This document shows positions 27,706-37,479 of a stretch of 64,000 nucleotides of DNA, one piece after another. The DNA comes from Terriglobia bacterium. Lineage in GTDB: Bacteria > Acidobacteriota > Terriglobia > Terriglobales > Acidobacteriaceae. The translations under genes were made by a program, and so were the position numbers. The notes under the pieces were generated by a model. It saw only the letters and a program-made list of their open reading frames with translations, was not told the origin of the DNA and did no database searches. The stretch is taken from assembly GCA_020072845.1 (NCBI GenBank), contig JAIQGF010000016.1, forward strand, positions 124,001 through 188,000. Reading direction: 5' to 3'. Each line of letters opens with the position of its first letter. The stretch's first letter is position 1.

Positions 27706-29915
27706 ATGAACCTCTGGTTAATTCCGCTGCTGCCGATGGCCGGCGCAATTATCAACGGCCTGTTCGGGCGGCGCTTTTCGAAGAACGTGGTGTCGGCGAT
27801 CGGGCTGGCGTTCCCCGGCGCGGCCATGCTGTGGGCGTGGAAGGCGGCGCTGCAATTCGCGCAACTCCCGGCCGGCGCCATCCCGCACATCGAAAATTAC
27901 GGTCCGTGGCTGAGCGCCGGCGATTTCGTTATCAACTACGGCCTCTACCTCGATCAGCTTTCCCTGCTGATGGCGCTCATCGTCACCGGCGTCGGCTTCC
28001 TCATCCACGTTTATTCCGTCGGCTACATGGCGCACGAAGGCGGCTACTACCGCTTCTTCGCCTACATGAACCTGTTCATGTTCTTCATGCTCACGCTGGT
28101 GCTGGCGAACAACTACCTGCTGATGTTCGTGGGATGGGAAGGCGTGGGCCTGGCGTCGTACCTGCTGATCGGCTTCTTCTTCCTGCGCGATTCGGCCGCC
28201 GCTGCGGGCAAGAAAGCATTCATCGTCAATCGCATCGGCGACTTCGGGTTCCTGATCGCTCTGTTCCTGCTGATCAAGAATTTCGGCACGCTCGACTTTA
28301 CCAGCGTCTTCGAAAAAGTTTCCGGGCTGCCCTCGGAAGCGACCGCCGGCCTGCTGACCACCATCGGGCTGCTGCTGCTGGTCGGCGCCTGCGGCAAGAG
28401 CGCGCAGCTACCGCTGTATGTTTGGCTGCCGGACGCGATGGAAGGCCCCACGCCGGTCTCCGCACTCATCCACGCGGCGACCATGGTGACCGCGGGCGTT
28501 TACATGATCGCGCGCTCGCACGCCATCTTCGACCGCGCACCCATCGCGCTCACCGCGGTTGCCATCATCGGCTGCGCCACTGCGCTGTACTCCGCCACTA
28601 TCGGATGCGTGCAGCACGACATCAAGCGCGTGCTCGCCTATTCCACCATCTCGCAGCTCGGCTACATGGTGCTGGCCTGCGGCGTGGCGGCGTATTCGGC
28701 GGGCATGTTCCACCTGTTGACGCACGCGTTCTTCAAGGCGCTGCTCTTCCTCGCCGCCGGTTCCGTCATCCACGCGCTGGGCGGCGAGCAGGACATGCGC
28801 AAGATGGGCGGCCTGCGGCGTCACATCCCCGGAACTTTCTGGACGATGACGGTCGCCACCTTCGCCATCGCCGGCATCTTCCCGCTCTCCGGCTTCTTCT
28901 CCAAGGACGAAATCCTCTACCGCTCCTGGACAAACCATGGCGGCTGGTGGGGATTCTGGGCGGTCGGCGTCTTCTCCGCCTTCCTGACCGCGTTCTACAT
29001 GTTCCGGCTGTGGTTCCTGACTTTCTTCGGCGAAACCCGCGGCGGGAATAGCGCTCCGCCGGCGGCCCGGCACGACCCCGGGCTCGCGGACATCGATTTG
29101 ATCGTGCCCGAACCCCATGTCGCCGCCGTGTTGAAGGAATTGCAGGAGCGGGGAGCGCACGTCCTCGCCGCCACTCCGCAGGGTGATGGCAAGTCGATCC
29201 GGGCGCAGGTTCCAGCCGCCAAGATGATGTACTTCGAGGCGGAGATCCGCGCCATCACCGAGAACAAGGCTTCCATCAGCGTTCGATATGCAGACCAGGA
29301 GCGTGCCGGCCAGGACGCACATAAAGGTCGCATCCACGAGAGCCCGCGCGTGATGCTGATTCCGCTGGTCGTGCTGGCGGTGCTCTCCTTCGCCGGCGGC
29401 TGGATCGGATGGCCGCAAGCGCTCGGCGGGAGCAATCATTTCGAGCACTTCCTCGCGCCTGTTTTTGAAGCGCACGCCACCGCGCCCGAATCCGCTGCCG
29501 CCGGCCCTGTGGCGGGCCATGCGCCCTCGGAGATCACCCTCACGATGGCCGCCACCGGCGCGGCGCTGCTCGGCATCGCGCTTGCCTGGTTGATGTACTA
29601 CAGGCGCCGCGAATTGCCGGAGAAATTGCGCCAGCGCTTCCAGGGCGTCTATACCGCGCTGGAACACAAGTATTACGTGGACGAAATTTATGACTGGCTG
29701 TTGGTGCGGCCGATTATCGAAGGCTCGCGCAACATCCTGTGGCGGGTGATTGACGCCGGCGCCATCGACGGCACCTTCAACGAATCTGCCGAGGCGGCGC
29801 GCGACGTCTCCAACAGCGTGCGCCGCATGCAGTCGGGCAACATTCGCTCCTACGCCGGTTGGGTGGCGCTGGGCGGCGCCGCCGTGGTCGCGTACATGGT
29901 TTGGCTGGGTGTGAA

Positions 29916-29919
<4 letters not shown>
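27706..29919 (+). CDS. nuoL: NADH-quinone oxidoreductase subunit L (cluster 1) with inserted EF-G domain V-like segment
   Basis: 737 aa. Residues 1-450 are the antiporter-like core, with GWEGVGLASYLLIGFFF, KSAQLPLYVWLPDAMEGPTP, HAATMVTAGVYM and SKDEIL. Residues about 460-531 form a soluble insert that is not part of usual NuoL (DIDLIVPEPHVAAVLKEL, then GKSIRAQVPAAKMMYFEAEI and RAITENKASISVRYADQ). It aligns by eye with the last domain of elongation factor G: VPE start, R-G turn, AxVP, M, the L/I-R-x-(L/I)-T helix, and K/R-AS. The membrane part then resumes at HESPRVMLIPLVVLAVLSF and ends with the lateral helix and C-terminal anchor. The nuoM start overlaps its stop as ATGA. Confidence 0.93.
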
Positions 29920-31420
<1,501 letters not shown>

Positions 31421-31424
<4 letters not shown>

Positions 31425-32851
31425 GCGCCTCCGACTACATCCGCATCCTGCCCGAGTTGGTGCTTACTGTCTTTGGCATGCTCGTCATGCTGATTGACCC
31501 GCTCCTCCCCGAGCACAATGACCGCAAGGGAATAGGCGTTCTGGCGCTCATCGGTTCCCTGCTCGCCATCGCCGCCACGCTTTACCAATCCACTTCTCCG
31601 GGCCAGGCGTGGTTCGGCATGGTGCAGGTGGACAGCTTCAGCATCTTCTTTCACCTGATCGTCGGATTCGTCGTTGCGACCGTCATTCTCGCGTCGTTCG
31701 AGTACCTGGCGGTGCAGGGCATCCGGCTGGGCGAATACTACGGGCTGATCCTGCTCGGCGCGGTCGGCATGATGCTGATGTCGTCGGCCATCGAGTTGGT
31801 GCTGATCTTCATCGCGCTGGAAATTTCCTCGATCTCCACGTACATACTCGCCGGCTTCCGCCGCCACTCCGCCGCCAGCGCCGAATCCTCGCTCAAGTAC
31901 TTCCTGTTGGGTTCGTTCGCGACCGCATTTTTCCTCTACGGCGTTGCGCTCATGTTCGGCGCCACCGGCTCCACCAGCATCTACCCGATCGCCGCCTCGC
32001 TGCGCGCCGGCACGTCCACGCTCGCCTATGCCGGTGTAGCCCTGATGTTCATCGGCCTGGGATTCAAGGTGGCCTCGGCGCCGTTCCATGTCTGGACGCC
32101 CGACGTCTACGAAGGCGCGCCCGCTCCGGTGGTCGCGCTCATGTCCACCGCGCCGAAAGCCGCCGCCTTCGCCGTGCTGCTGCGCATCCTGTTCGCCGCC
32201 GCCGCCCCGGGATGGTTCTGGATCGTGTGGTGCTCGGCCGCGCTCTCCATGACGATAGGCAACCTCGGCGCGCTGGTGCAGACCAACCTCAAGCGCATGC
32301 TCGCTTACTCCTCAATCGCGCACGCCGGATACCTGCTGTGTGCCTTCGCCGCCGCCAAGAACATCGGCATTTCCGCGGCGATCTTCTACGCCGCCTCCTA
32401 CGCCGTGATGAACGCGGGCGCATTCATCGTGATCGCGCACTTCGCCAGCCACAACGAGCGCTACGTCAACGTGGACGACTACTCCGGGCTGGGCCGCCGC
32501 GCGCCCGGACTGGCCGCCGTGCTCACCGTGTTCCTGCTGTCGCTGATTGGAATCCCCATCACCGGCGGCTTCTTCGCCAAGTTCTACGTGTTCAGCGCGG
32601 CGCTGCAAGCCGACCTCGTCGGCCTCACCATCATCGGCGTCGTCAACAGCGCCATCGCCTCCTACTACTACCTGCGCGTGATCGTTGTCATGTACATGCG
32701 CGAGCCCAAGGAAGACGCGCCCATGGTCCCCATGCCATTTGCGCTCGGCGTCTCGCTCACCGCCGCCGTCGTGGTGACCATCTACCTCGGCGTGCTGCCC
32801 GGGCGCGTGCTCAACTACGCGCTGCAGGGCGCAAGGGACTTGGTGCGGTAA
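31421..32851 (+). CDS. nuoN: NADH-quinone oxidoreductase subunit N (cluster 1)
   Basis: 476 aa from MSASDYIRILPELV at 31421. It is an antiporter-like membrane subunit with LVLIFIALEISSISTYILAG, KVASAPFHVWTPDVYEGAPA, LKRMLAYSSIAHAGYLL and GIPITGGFFAKFYVF. It is the last gene of cluster 1. The next gene, 5 bp on, is unrelated and lower in GC. Confidence 0.96.
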
Positions 32852-32856
32852 ATACA

Positions 32857-33384
32857 GTGCGCCGAGTTATACCTGTCGAGCAGCTGTCAGAGGACACGCG
32901 AAAGCTGTTCGATATCGTGAACAGCGGGCCAGATGTGTCTTGTGTAATCATCGGGGCGGCGTTTCTTGACACTGCTCTAGCGAGCTTGCTCAAGCGGCGC
33001 TTGGTCACATCCAGCATCACCGACAAGATACTGTCGCCGAATGGCGCTTTGGGTACTTTCGCTATGCGGGCTGACTTAGCGTACTGCCTTGGATTGATCA
33101 GCAAGTATCATCATCAAGATCTCGGCACAATTGGAAAAATCCGGAATCAGTTCGCACACAGTCATCTGGGTCTAGCGTTCAGCGAACCGCAGGTCCGTCA
33201 ACTTTGTTCCGCACTGCGTCAGTGGCGGATACTCCTCCACGGTGAGGCGGACGATTCGGCCAATAGCTTGACAGAACACCAGTTAACGATGCGGGCCAGG
33301 AATCAATTCAACCTCTCAGTCGTGTTTCTGGCCGATAGGCTGCTGCTGACGACGCTCGGACTGAAGCAGGTCACCACCACGTAA
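32857..33384 (+). CDS. MltR-like (mannitol-repressor family) protein
   Basis: 175 aa with a GTG start at 32857; the longer upstream frame is a nuoN shadow. The body (GAAFLDTALASLLKRRLV, then LGTFAMRADLAYCLGLIS and TIGKIRNQFAHS) matches the pattern of MltR-like proteins: a helical, HEPN-like fold with a conserved RNxFAH. There is no DNA-binding motif and no membrane helix. It sits 5 bp behind nuoN but has lower GC, so it may be a passenger acquired by insertion. A HEPN-type toxin is an alternative reading, but no partner is seen. Confidence 0.6.
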   Translation: MRRVIPVEQLSEDTRKLFDIVNSGPDVSCVIIGAAFLDTALASLLKRRLVTSSITDKILSPNGALGTFAMRADLAYCLGLISKYHHQDLGTIGKIRNQFAHSHLGLAFSEPQVRQLCSALRQWRILLHGEADDSANSLTEHQLTMRARNQFNLSVVFLADRLLLTTLGLKQVTTT

Positions 33385-33399
33385 CAACGCAGGCGTTCG

Positions 33400-33555
33400 C
33401 TACTCAATCGCAACCGCAATATCCCGCCGCGAGAAGACCAGCGTCGCTAGCACCCCGAACAGCAACGCTTGCGCTACCGCCCATCCGGCTGCCGCCCACG
33501 GCGCGTGCCACGCCCGCAGGCTGAAGCGGACCATCGCATCCGCCAGCGCGTTACT
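33400..33555 (-). pseudogene. 3' remnant of an ABC-2-type permease gene
   Basis: The minus strand encodes about 50 residues ending WAVAQALLFGVLATLVFSRR-DIAVAIE and a TAG, the typical last helix and tail of an ABC exporter permease. The frame is cut off upstream by the heptamer repeat at 33561-33600. No start and no other part of the gene is present. Confidence 0.55.
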
Positions 33556-33560
33556 CGGTA

Positions 33561-33600
33561 CGCTAATAGCAAATTGCTAATCGCTAATTGCTAATTGCTC
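33561..33600. repeat. 7-bp-period repeat at the permease remnant
   Basis: Heptamers GCAAATT, GCTAATC, GCTAATT, GCTAATT. It abuts the broken end of the permease remnant and precedes the atpE terminator hairpin. Confidence 0.88.
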
Positions 33601-33609
33601 CAAAAGCAT

Positions 33610-33640
33610 CGCCCCTGTCCGGGAGTTCCGAACAGGGGCG
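33610..33640 (-). terminator. Hairpin downstream of atpE
   Basis: A 13-bp stem (CGCCCCTGTCCGG with CCGAACAGGGGCG, one mismatch) closes a 5-nt loop 20 bp after the atpE stop. On the minus strand it is followed by GATGCTTTTGG, a weak U-run. It probably ends the nuo2-atp transcript. Confidence 0.6.
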
Positions 33641-33660
33641 AAATCTGGTATCGAAAGCGG

Positions 33661-33969
33661 TTATTTCACCTTGGCAAAGATGATCACCAGCGTGTACAGC
33701 GCCAGTGACTCGATCAGCGCCAGGCCCAGAATCAGCGCGAGCTGAATGCCCGGACGGGCGGCAGGGTTGCGGGCCAGCGCCTCGGCGGAAGCCGCGGTGG
33801 CCTTCGCCTGGCCGAGTCCGCAGACGGCGGACGCGATCGCCATGGCAAAGCCGGAGGTGATTGCTACCCAATTCGTACCGGGCGCGGTCGCGGCACCCTG
33901 CGCCAGTACCGGCACGGCGAAGCACATGATCGCCAGCATCAGGAATACGAAGCTCATTGTCTTACGCAT
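33661..33969 (-). CDS. atpE: F0F1 ATP synthase subunit c
   Basis: 102 aa. The N-terminal 24 residues look like a signal or extra helix (SFVFLMLAIMCFAVPVLAQG), as in several acidobacterial c subunits. The hairpin follows: a Gly/Ala-rich helix, the polar loop ARNPAARPG, and a second helix with the proton-binding Glu in LALIESLALY. It forms the rotating c-ring of F0. It lies downstream of atpB. The b, delta and F1 genes are not in the window. Confidence 0.95.
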   Translation of the reverse strand: MRKTMSFVFLMLAIMCFAVPVLAQGAATAPGTNWVAITSGFAMAIASAVCGLGQAKATAASAEALARNPAARPGIQLALILGLALIESLALYTLVIIFAKVK

Positions 33970-34043
33970 GCGTGTTTCTCCTTATCAGTTGCCGCCAGGA
34001 GGTGGTTGACCTCATCCCGTGCAGAGGCCCTCACGCTGCAACG

Positions 34044-34130
34044 GCAGTTTCTAGTTACCAGTTTCTGGTTTCTAGTGCTCACACCGCGACAGCCGACTAG
34101 AAACCAGAAACTCGAAACTAGAAACTAGTG
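34044..34130. repeat. 7-bp-period repeats, two inverted arms (atpB-atpE gap)
   Basis: The left arm is AGTTTCT, AGTTACC, AGTTTCT, GGTTTCT, AGTG. The right arm is ACTAGAA, ACCAGAA, ACTCGAA, ACTAGAA, ACTAGTG. The arms are complementary across about 25 bp. The stop codon of atpB (34125-34127) is formed by the repeat itself. Confidence 0.92.
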
Positions 34131-34862
34131 CTCGGTCGCCACCGCGCCGGACAGATACACGGTCACCAGCAGAACGAAAATGTACGACTGCAGGAACGAA
34201 ACGCCGATATGCAGCCCCATGAAAATTACCGGCACGCCGATCGGCACTAGGGAGAAGAACACCAGCGTGACCATGTCGCCCGCGAACATGTTGGCGAACA
34301 GACGGATGGTCAGCGAGAGCATGCGCGCCAGGTGGCTGATGATCTCGATGGGAATCATCAGCGGCGCCAGCGCCGGCATCGGCCCGGCAAAATGTTTGGC
34401 GTAGTGCAGCACGCCCTGCCGCTTCACGCCCTGAATGTGATAGTAGAGAAACGCGGTAATGGCACAGCCCAGGGGCACGGTCGGACTGAGGCCGGTCGGC
34501 GATTCGAACGCAGGAATCAGGCCGATCAGGTTGCAGGTCAGGATGAACAAGCCGAGCGCAACCAGAAAAGGCGTGTAGCCCTCGCTGTGGTGGCCGATGA
34601 TCTCGCGGCTCTGCTGCGTGATGAATCCGTGCAGCCCTTCGAAGATGTGCTGGATTCCACCGGGATTTTCTACCGACAGCCGCGCCCGCAGCAGCAGGAA
34701 GACCAGAATCAGGAAGCCCACGACCAGCACTTCCATGGCGACGGTATTCGGGATCGGCGCCTGCGAAAACTCCGGCTGAATGTGAAGCGCGCGCAAGAGC
34801 GCGTCCACGGGCCCGGCGAAGATCCGGTTCAGCAGCGCGGTAAACGGAAGCTGTTCAGGCAT
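34125..34862 (-). CDS. atpB: F0F1 ATP synthase subunit a
   Basis: 245 aa, five to six membrane helices. The proton half-channel helix has the essential Arg in LARMLSLTIRLFANMFAGDM. The last helix, FVLLVTVYLSGAVATEH, ends at a stop codon that lies in a heptamer repeat. It is the stator channel subunit of F0. It is followed by atpE and preceded by the subunit I gene, all on the minus strand. Confidence 0.95.
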   Translation of the reverse strand: MPEQLPFTALLNRIFAGPVDALLRALHIQPEFSQAPIPNTVAMEVLVVGFLILVFLLLRARLSVENPGGIQHIFEGLHGFITQQSREIIGHHSEGYTPFLVALGLFILTCNLIGLIPAFESPTGLSPTVPLGCAITAFLYYHIQGVKRQGVLHYAKHFAGPMPALAPLMIPIEIISHLARMLSLTIRLFANMFAGDMVTLVFFSLVPIGVPVIFMGLHIGVSFLQSYIFVLLVTVYLSGAVATEH

Positions 34863-34876
34863 GAAAAGAAGTTATG

Positions 34877-34900
34877 AGTTGCTGGTTTCTAGTTTCTAGA
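34877..34900. repeat. Short 7-bp-period repeat upstream of atpB
   Basis: CTGGTTT, CTAGTTT, CTAG: two and a half heptamers using the same word family as the array at 34044-34130. Confidence 0.7.
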
Positions 34901-34909
34901 AAAAAACGG

Positions 34910-35347
34910 CTACAAACCGCGGCGCAGCGAGACCACAACTTCATATACCGCTTCGCAGAGAATCGCCGCCACGGTCAGAAACAGGCCGCCCAGAAGCCCG
35001 TAGAGGCTGTCCCGGGAAACTCTGAATATAGCATAGCCGGCGAGCGCGATTAAAGCGTAGCGCAGCAGGAAACGCGCCACCACGCCGCCGCTCGACTGCT
35101 TGCGCCCGGTGCTGGTGACGCGGTCGGCGAGCGCGCTCACCGCCTGCTTCAGCCAGTAAAAATTCACCCACGCGATCCCGCACCCCAGCGCCAAGCCGGC
35201 GCCGACCTTCCAGCCGAAGAAGATCGAAACGACCGCGGTGGCGACCACGCCGATGGCGGCCATGAAGCGGCGAATGCGGTCCAGGGCGCCGGAGTAGAAC
35301 CGCTCGGCGGCCGCGTCCGAAGTTGCGGCGCTGGAATCGTTAGACAA
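34910..35347 (-). CDS. ATP synthase subunit I-like protein
   Basis: 145 aa with a TTG start at 35347. Four hydrophobic segments are arranged as two pairs (AIGVVATAVVSIFFGWKVGA, ALGCGIAWVNFYW, then YALIALAGYAIF and LLGGLFLTVAAILCEAVYEV). This matches the small subunit I family encoded ahead of atpB, which helps c-ring assembly and Mg handling in other bacteria. The start codon abuts an 8-bp-period repeat; an internal start is possible. Confidence 0.75.
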   Translation of the reverse strand: MSNDSSAATSDAAAERFYSGALDRIRRFMAAIGVVATAVVSIFFGWKVGAGLALGCGIAWVNFYWLKQAVSALADRVTSTGRKQSSGGVVARFLLRYALIALAGYAIFRVSRDSLYGLLGGLFLTVAAILCEAVYEVVVSLRRGL

Positions 35348-35349
35348 TT

Positions 35350-35462
35350 TGGTAATTTCGTAAGTTCGTAAATTGGTAATTTGAAAATTCGGCGAGCGCC
35401 ATGCCTGCTGATCTCGCCTTGGGTTTTCAAATTACCAAATTACGAATTTACCAAATTACTAA
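35350..35462. repeat. 8-bp-period repeats, two inverted arms (upstream of the subunit I gene)
   Basis: The left arm uses TTGGTAAT, TTCGTAAG, TTCGTAAA, TTGGTAAT. The right arm uses AAATTACC, AAATTACG, AATTTACC, AAATTACT. They are near-complements separated by about 50 bp. Confidence 0.9.
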
Positions 35463-35510
35463 ATCCCTGTTATGCCGTACTTCTCCTCGAAGATGGCAGC
35501 AAATCAGACT

Positions 35511-35801
35511 TCACTGCTTCGATTCCGACGACATGACCGTGCGAATCAGCTCAACAAATCCCGCGGCGATGCCGGCGATCAGGCCCACCAGGTAAATCCA
35601 GGTCGTGTGCAGCCAGTGGTCCAGCGCCACCCCGGCCAGCCATCCGACCACCGTGCACGCCGGCAGCACGAAGGCAAGCTGGCTGTAGCGGGCAACAGCA
35701 ATGAAGAAACTTCTCTTGCCCGCGCGGTCGTCATTAGTCGCTGGTCGTTGGTCGTTGGCCGTGCCGTCGTCGTTAGTCGTTGGTCGTTTGTCGTTGGCCA
35801 T
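35511..35801 (-). CDS. atpZ: AtpZ/AtpI-family F0 accessory protein
   Basis: 96 aa from MANDKRPTTNDDG at 35801; a longer open frame to 35867 exists. Two membrane helices are seen (LAFVLPACTVVGWLAGVALD and TWIYLVGLIAGIAAGFVELI), the usual AtpZ hairpin. The first 25 residues (NDKRPTTNDDGTANDQRPA) are low complexity because they are translated from a 7-bp-period repeat array. The true start could be further inside. It heads the four-gene F0 block downstream of nuoN cluster 2. Confidence 0.75.
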   Translation of the reverse strand: MANDKRPTTNDDGTANDQRPATNDDRAGKRSFFIAVARYSQLAFVLPACTVVGWLAGVALDHWLHTTWIYLVGLIAGIAAGFVELIRTVMSSESKQ

Positions 35802-35858
35802 GCCGAATCCAGTTTCCAGTTTCCGCTTTCCCGTTTCCAGCGGAAAACGAAAACCCCG
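35725..35858. repeat. 7-bp-period repeats overlapping the atpZ start
   Basis: Words such as TTAGTCG, CTGGTCG, TTGGTCG, TTGGCCG, then TTAGTCG, TTGGTCG, TTTGTCG, TTGGCCA, and further CCAGTTT, CCAGTTT, CCGCTTT, CCCGTTT. Part is translated as the N-terminus of AtpZ. Confidence 0.88.
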
Positions 35859-35914
35859 GCTTTGCACCGGGGTCTTGCGCCTTCTTATTCCTCTGTGTCC
35901 TCTGTGGCAAAAAA

Positions 35915-37468
35915 CTACCGCAGGAAGCCGAGCAACCCCGTTCCCACCTGCTGGATTCCGAGCGACCAGCCGGCGGCGCGGATGAAAAATTCCGGGAATA
36001 TTCCGATGCCGACGGTGCCGATGGCAGTCACGGCGAGCGCGACTTGCATGCCCGGGCTGATCACCACCGGCTCGGCATCGGTCGCCGGGCGCATGAACAT
36101 CGCGTTTGCGATCCGCATGTAGTAATAGAGCCCGAGCACCGCGTACAGCACGGCCAGGCTGGCGAGCACATAATGCTGCGTCTGGATCAGGCTGAGGAAG
36201 ATGAAGTACTTGCCGTAGAAGCCCGCCAGCGGCGGGATTCCGGCCAGCGACAGCAGGAACAGCAGCATGAGCACGGCTTCTGTGGGCGCCTTGAAGTAGA
36301 GGCCGGCGATGTCGTCAATCTCGTCGCCGATGATGGCGCGACGCCGCAGCGATGTAACCACCGCGAACGCGCCCAGGTTCATGAACGTGTACACCAGCAG
36401 GTACACCAGGATGCCCTGGATGCCGGTCTTGTTGGTGATGTTGTCGCTGGCGATCAGGCCGAGCAGCATGTAGCCGACGTGCGAGATGGAGCTGTAGGCG
36501 AGCAGGCGCTTGAGGTTGGTCTGGGTGAGCGCGGCGAAGTTGCCGCCGGTCATGGTGGCGATGGCGACAAACACCAGCAGCGGCAGGTACACCGGGCGCA
36601 GCGGATACAGTCCCCAAAGGAAAATCCGCAGCAGCATCGCCCAGGCCGCCGCCTTCACCGCCACGGACATGTAGCCGGTGACGCTGGTGGGCGCCCCTTC
36701 ATAGGCGTCGGGCGCCCATTGATGGAACGGGACAGCGGCGATCTTGAACAGCAGCCCGGTCGCGGTGGTAATCATGGCGACGATGGCGATCGGGTCCCTG
36801 GGATTCACGTTGTAGTGCCGCTGCAGCGCCTGCGCGATCACGTGCAGGTTGGTGCTGCCGGAAAGCCCGTAGAGCAGCGAGAGCCCGTAGGCGAAGATGC
36901 CGCTGGAGAACGCGCCCAGCAGCAGGTACTTCAGCGCGGCTTCATTGGACCGCTTGTCGCGGCGCAGGAATCCGACCAGAACGTAGGTGGAGATGGCCAT
37001 CAGTTCCAGGCCGATGAACAGCAGCACCACGTCGTAGCCGCTGGCCATGCACATCATGCCGACCACGGAGAACAGGATGAGCGCGTAGAACTCGCCGTGG
37101 TGCTCGTGCTCGATTTCCAGGTAATGCGCCGACATCAGGATGGCGATCGCGGCGCCCACCAGGAACAGGTAGAAGAAATAAATGGCGAAGCCGTCCATCA
37201 GCACCGATCCGACCACCTGGCCGCCCACGTTGGACAGGTAAGCGAAGCTGCCGACCAGCGAACGTCCGTCGGCGAAGTGGCCAAGGTGAATGCGAATCAC
37301 CGCCGCGGTCGAGAAGCCGATGCCGAGCAGCGCGGTGATGGCGTTCCAGCGCTTCCACTCGGCGGGCAGCATGAGGTCGATGATCAGCACGCCGAGGCCG
37401 AACAGCGAGAGCAAAATCATGGGCAGCGACAGCGCGTAGTCGGTGCCGGTAAAGAATGAGGTAGGCAC
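35915..37468 (-). CDS. nuoN: NADH-quinone oxidoreductase subunit N (cluster 2)
   Basis: 517 aa, an antiporter-like membrane subunit. Markers are DVVLLFIGLELMAISTYVLV, KIAAVPFHQWAPDAYEGAPT, LKRLLAYSSISHVGYMLLG and GIPPLAGFYGKYFIFL. It is distinct from cluster 1 NuoN in sequence and is slightly longer. It is the last nuo gene of cluster 2. The F0 genes follow on the same strand after 113 bp. Confidence 0.96.
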   Translation of the reverse strand: MPTSFFTGTDYALSLPMILLSLFGLGVLIIDLMLPAEWKRWNAITALLGIGFSTAAVIRIHLGHFADGRSLVGSFAYLSNVGGQVVGSVLMDGFAIYFFYLFLVGAAIAILMSAHYLEIEHEHHGEFYALILFSVVGMMCMASGYDVVLLFIGLELMAISTYVLVGFLRRDKRSNEAALKYLLLGAFSSGIFAYGLSLLYGLSGSTNLHVIAQALQRHYNVNPRDPIAIVAMITTATGLLFKIAAVPFHQWAPDAYEGAPTSVTGYMSVAVKAAAWAMLLRIFLWGLYPLRPVYLPLLVFVAIATMTGGNFAALTQTNLKRLLAYSSISHVGYMLLGLIASDNITNKTGIQGILVYLLVYTFMNLGAFAVVTSLRRRAIIGDEIDDIAGLYFKAPTEAVLMLLFLLSLAGIPPLAGFYGKYFIFLSLIQTQHYVLASLAVLYAVLGLYYYMRIANAMFMRPATDAEPVVISPGMQVALAVTAIGTVGIGIFPEFFIRAAGWSLGIQQVGTGLLGFLR

Positions 37469-37479
37469 TCTTGCTTCCC

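Noticed and set aside
31609-33384. Long plus-strand frame of 591 codons
   Set aside because: Its first 416 codons are an Arg-rich shadow of nuoN; only the part from GTG 32857 reads as a real protein.
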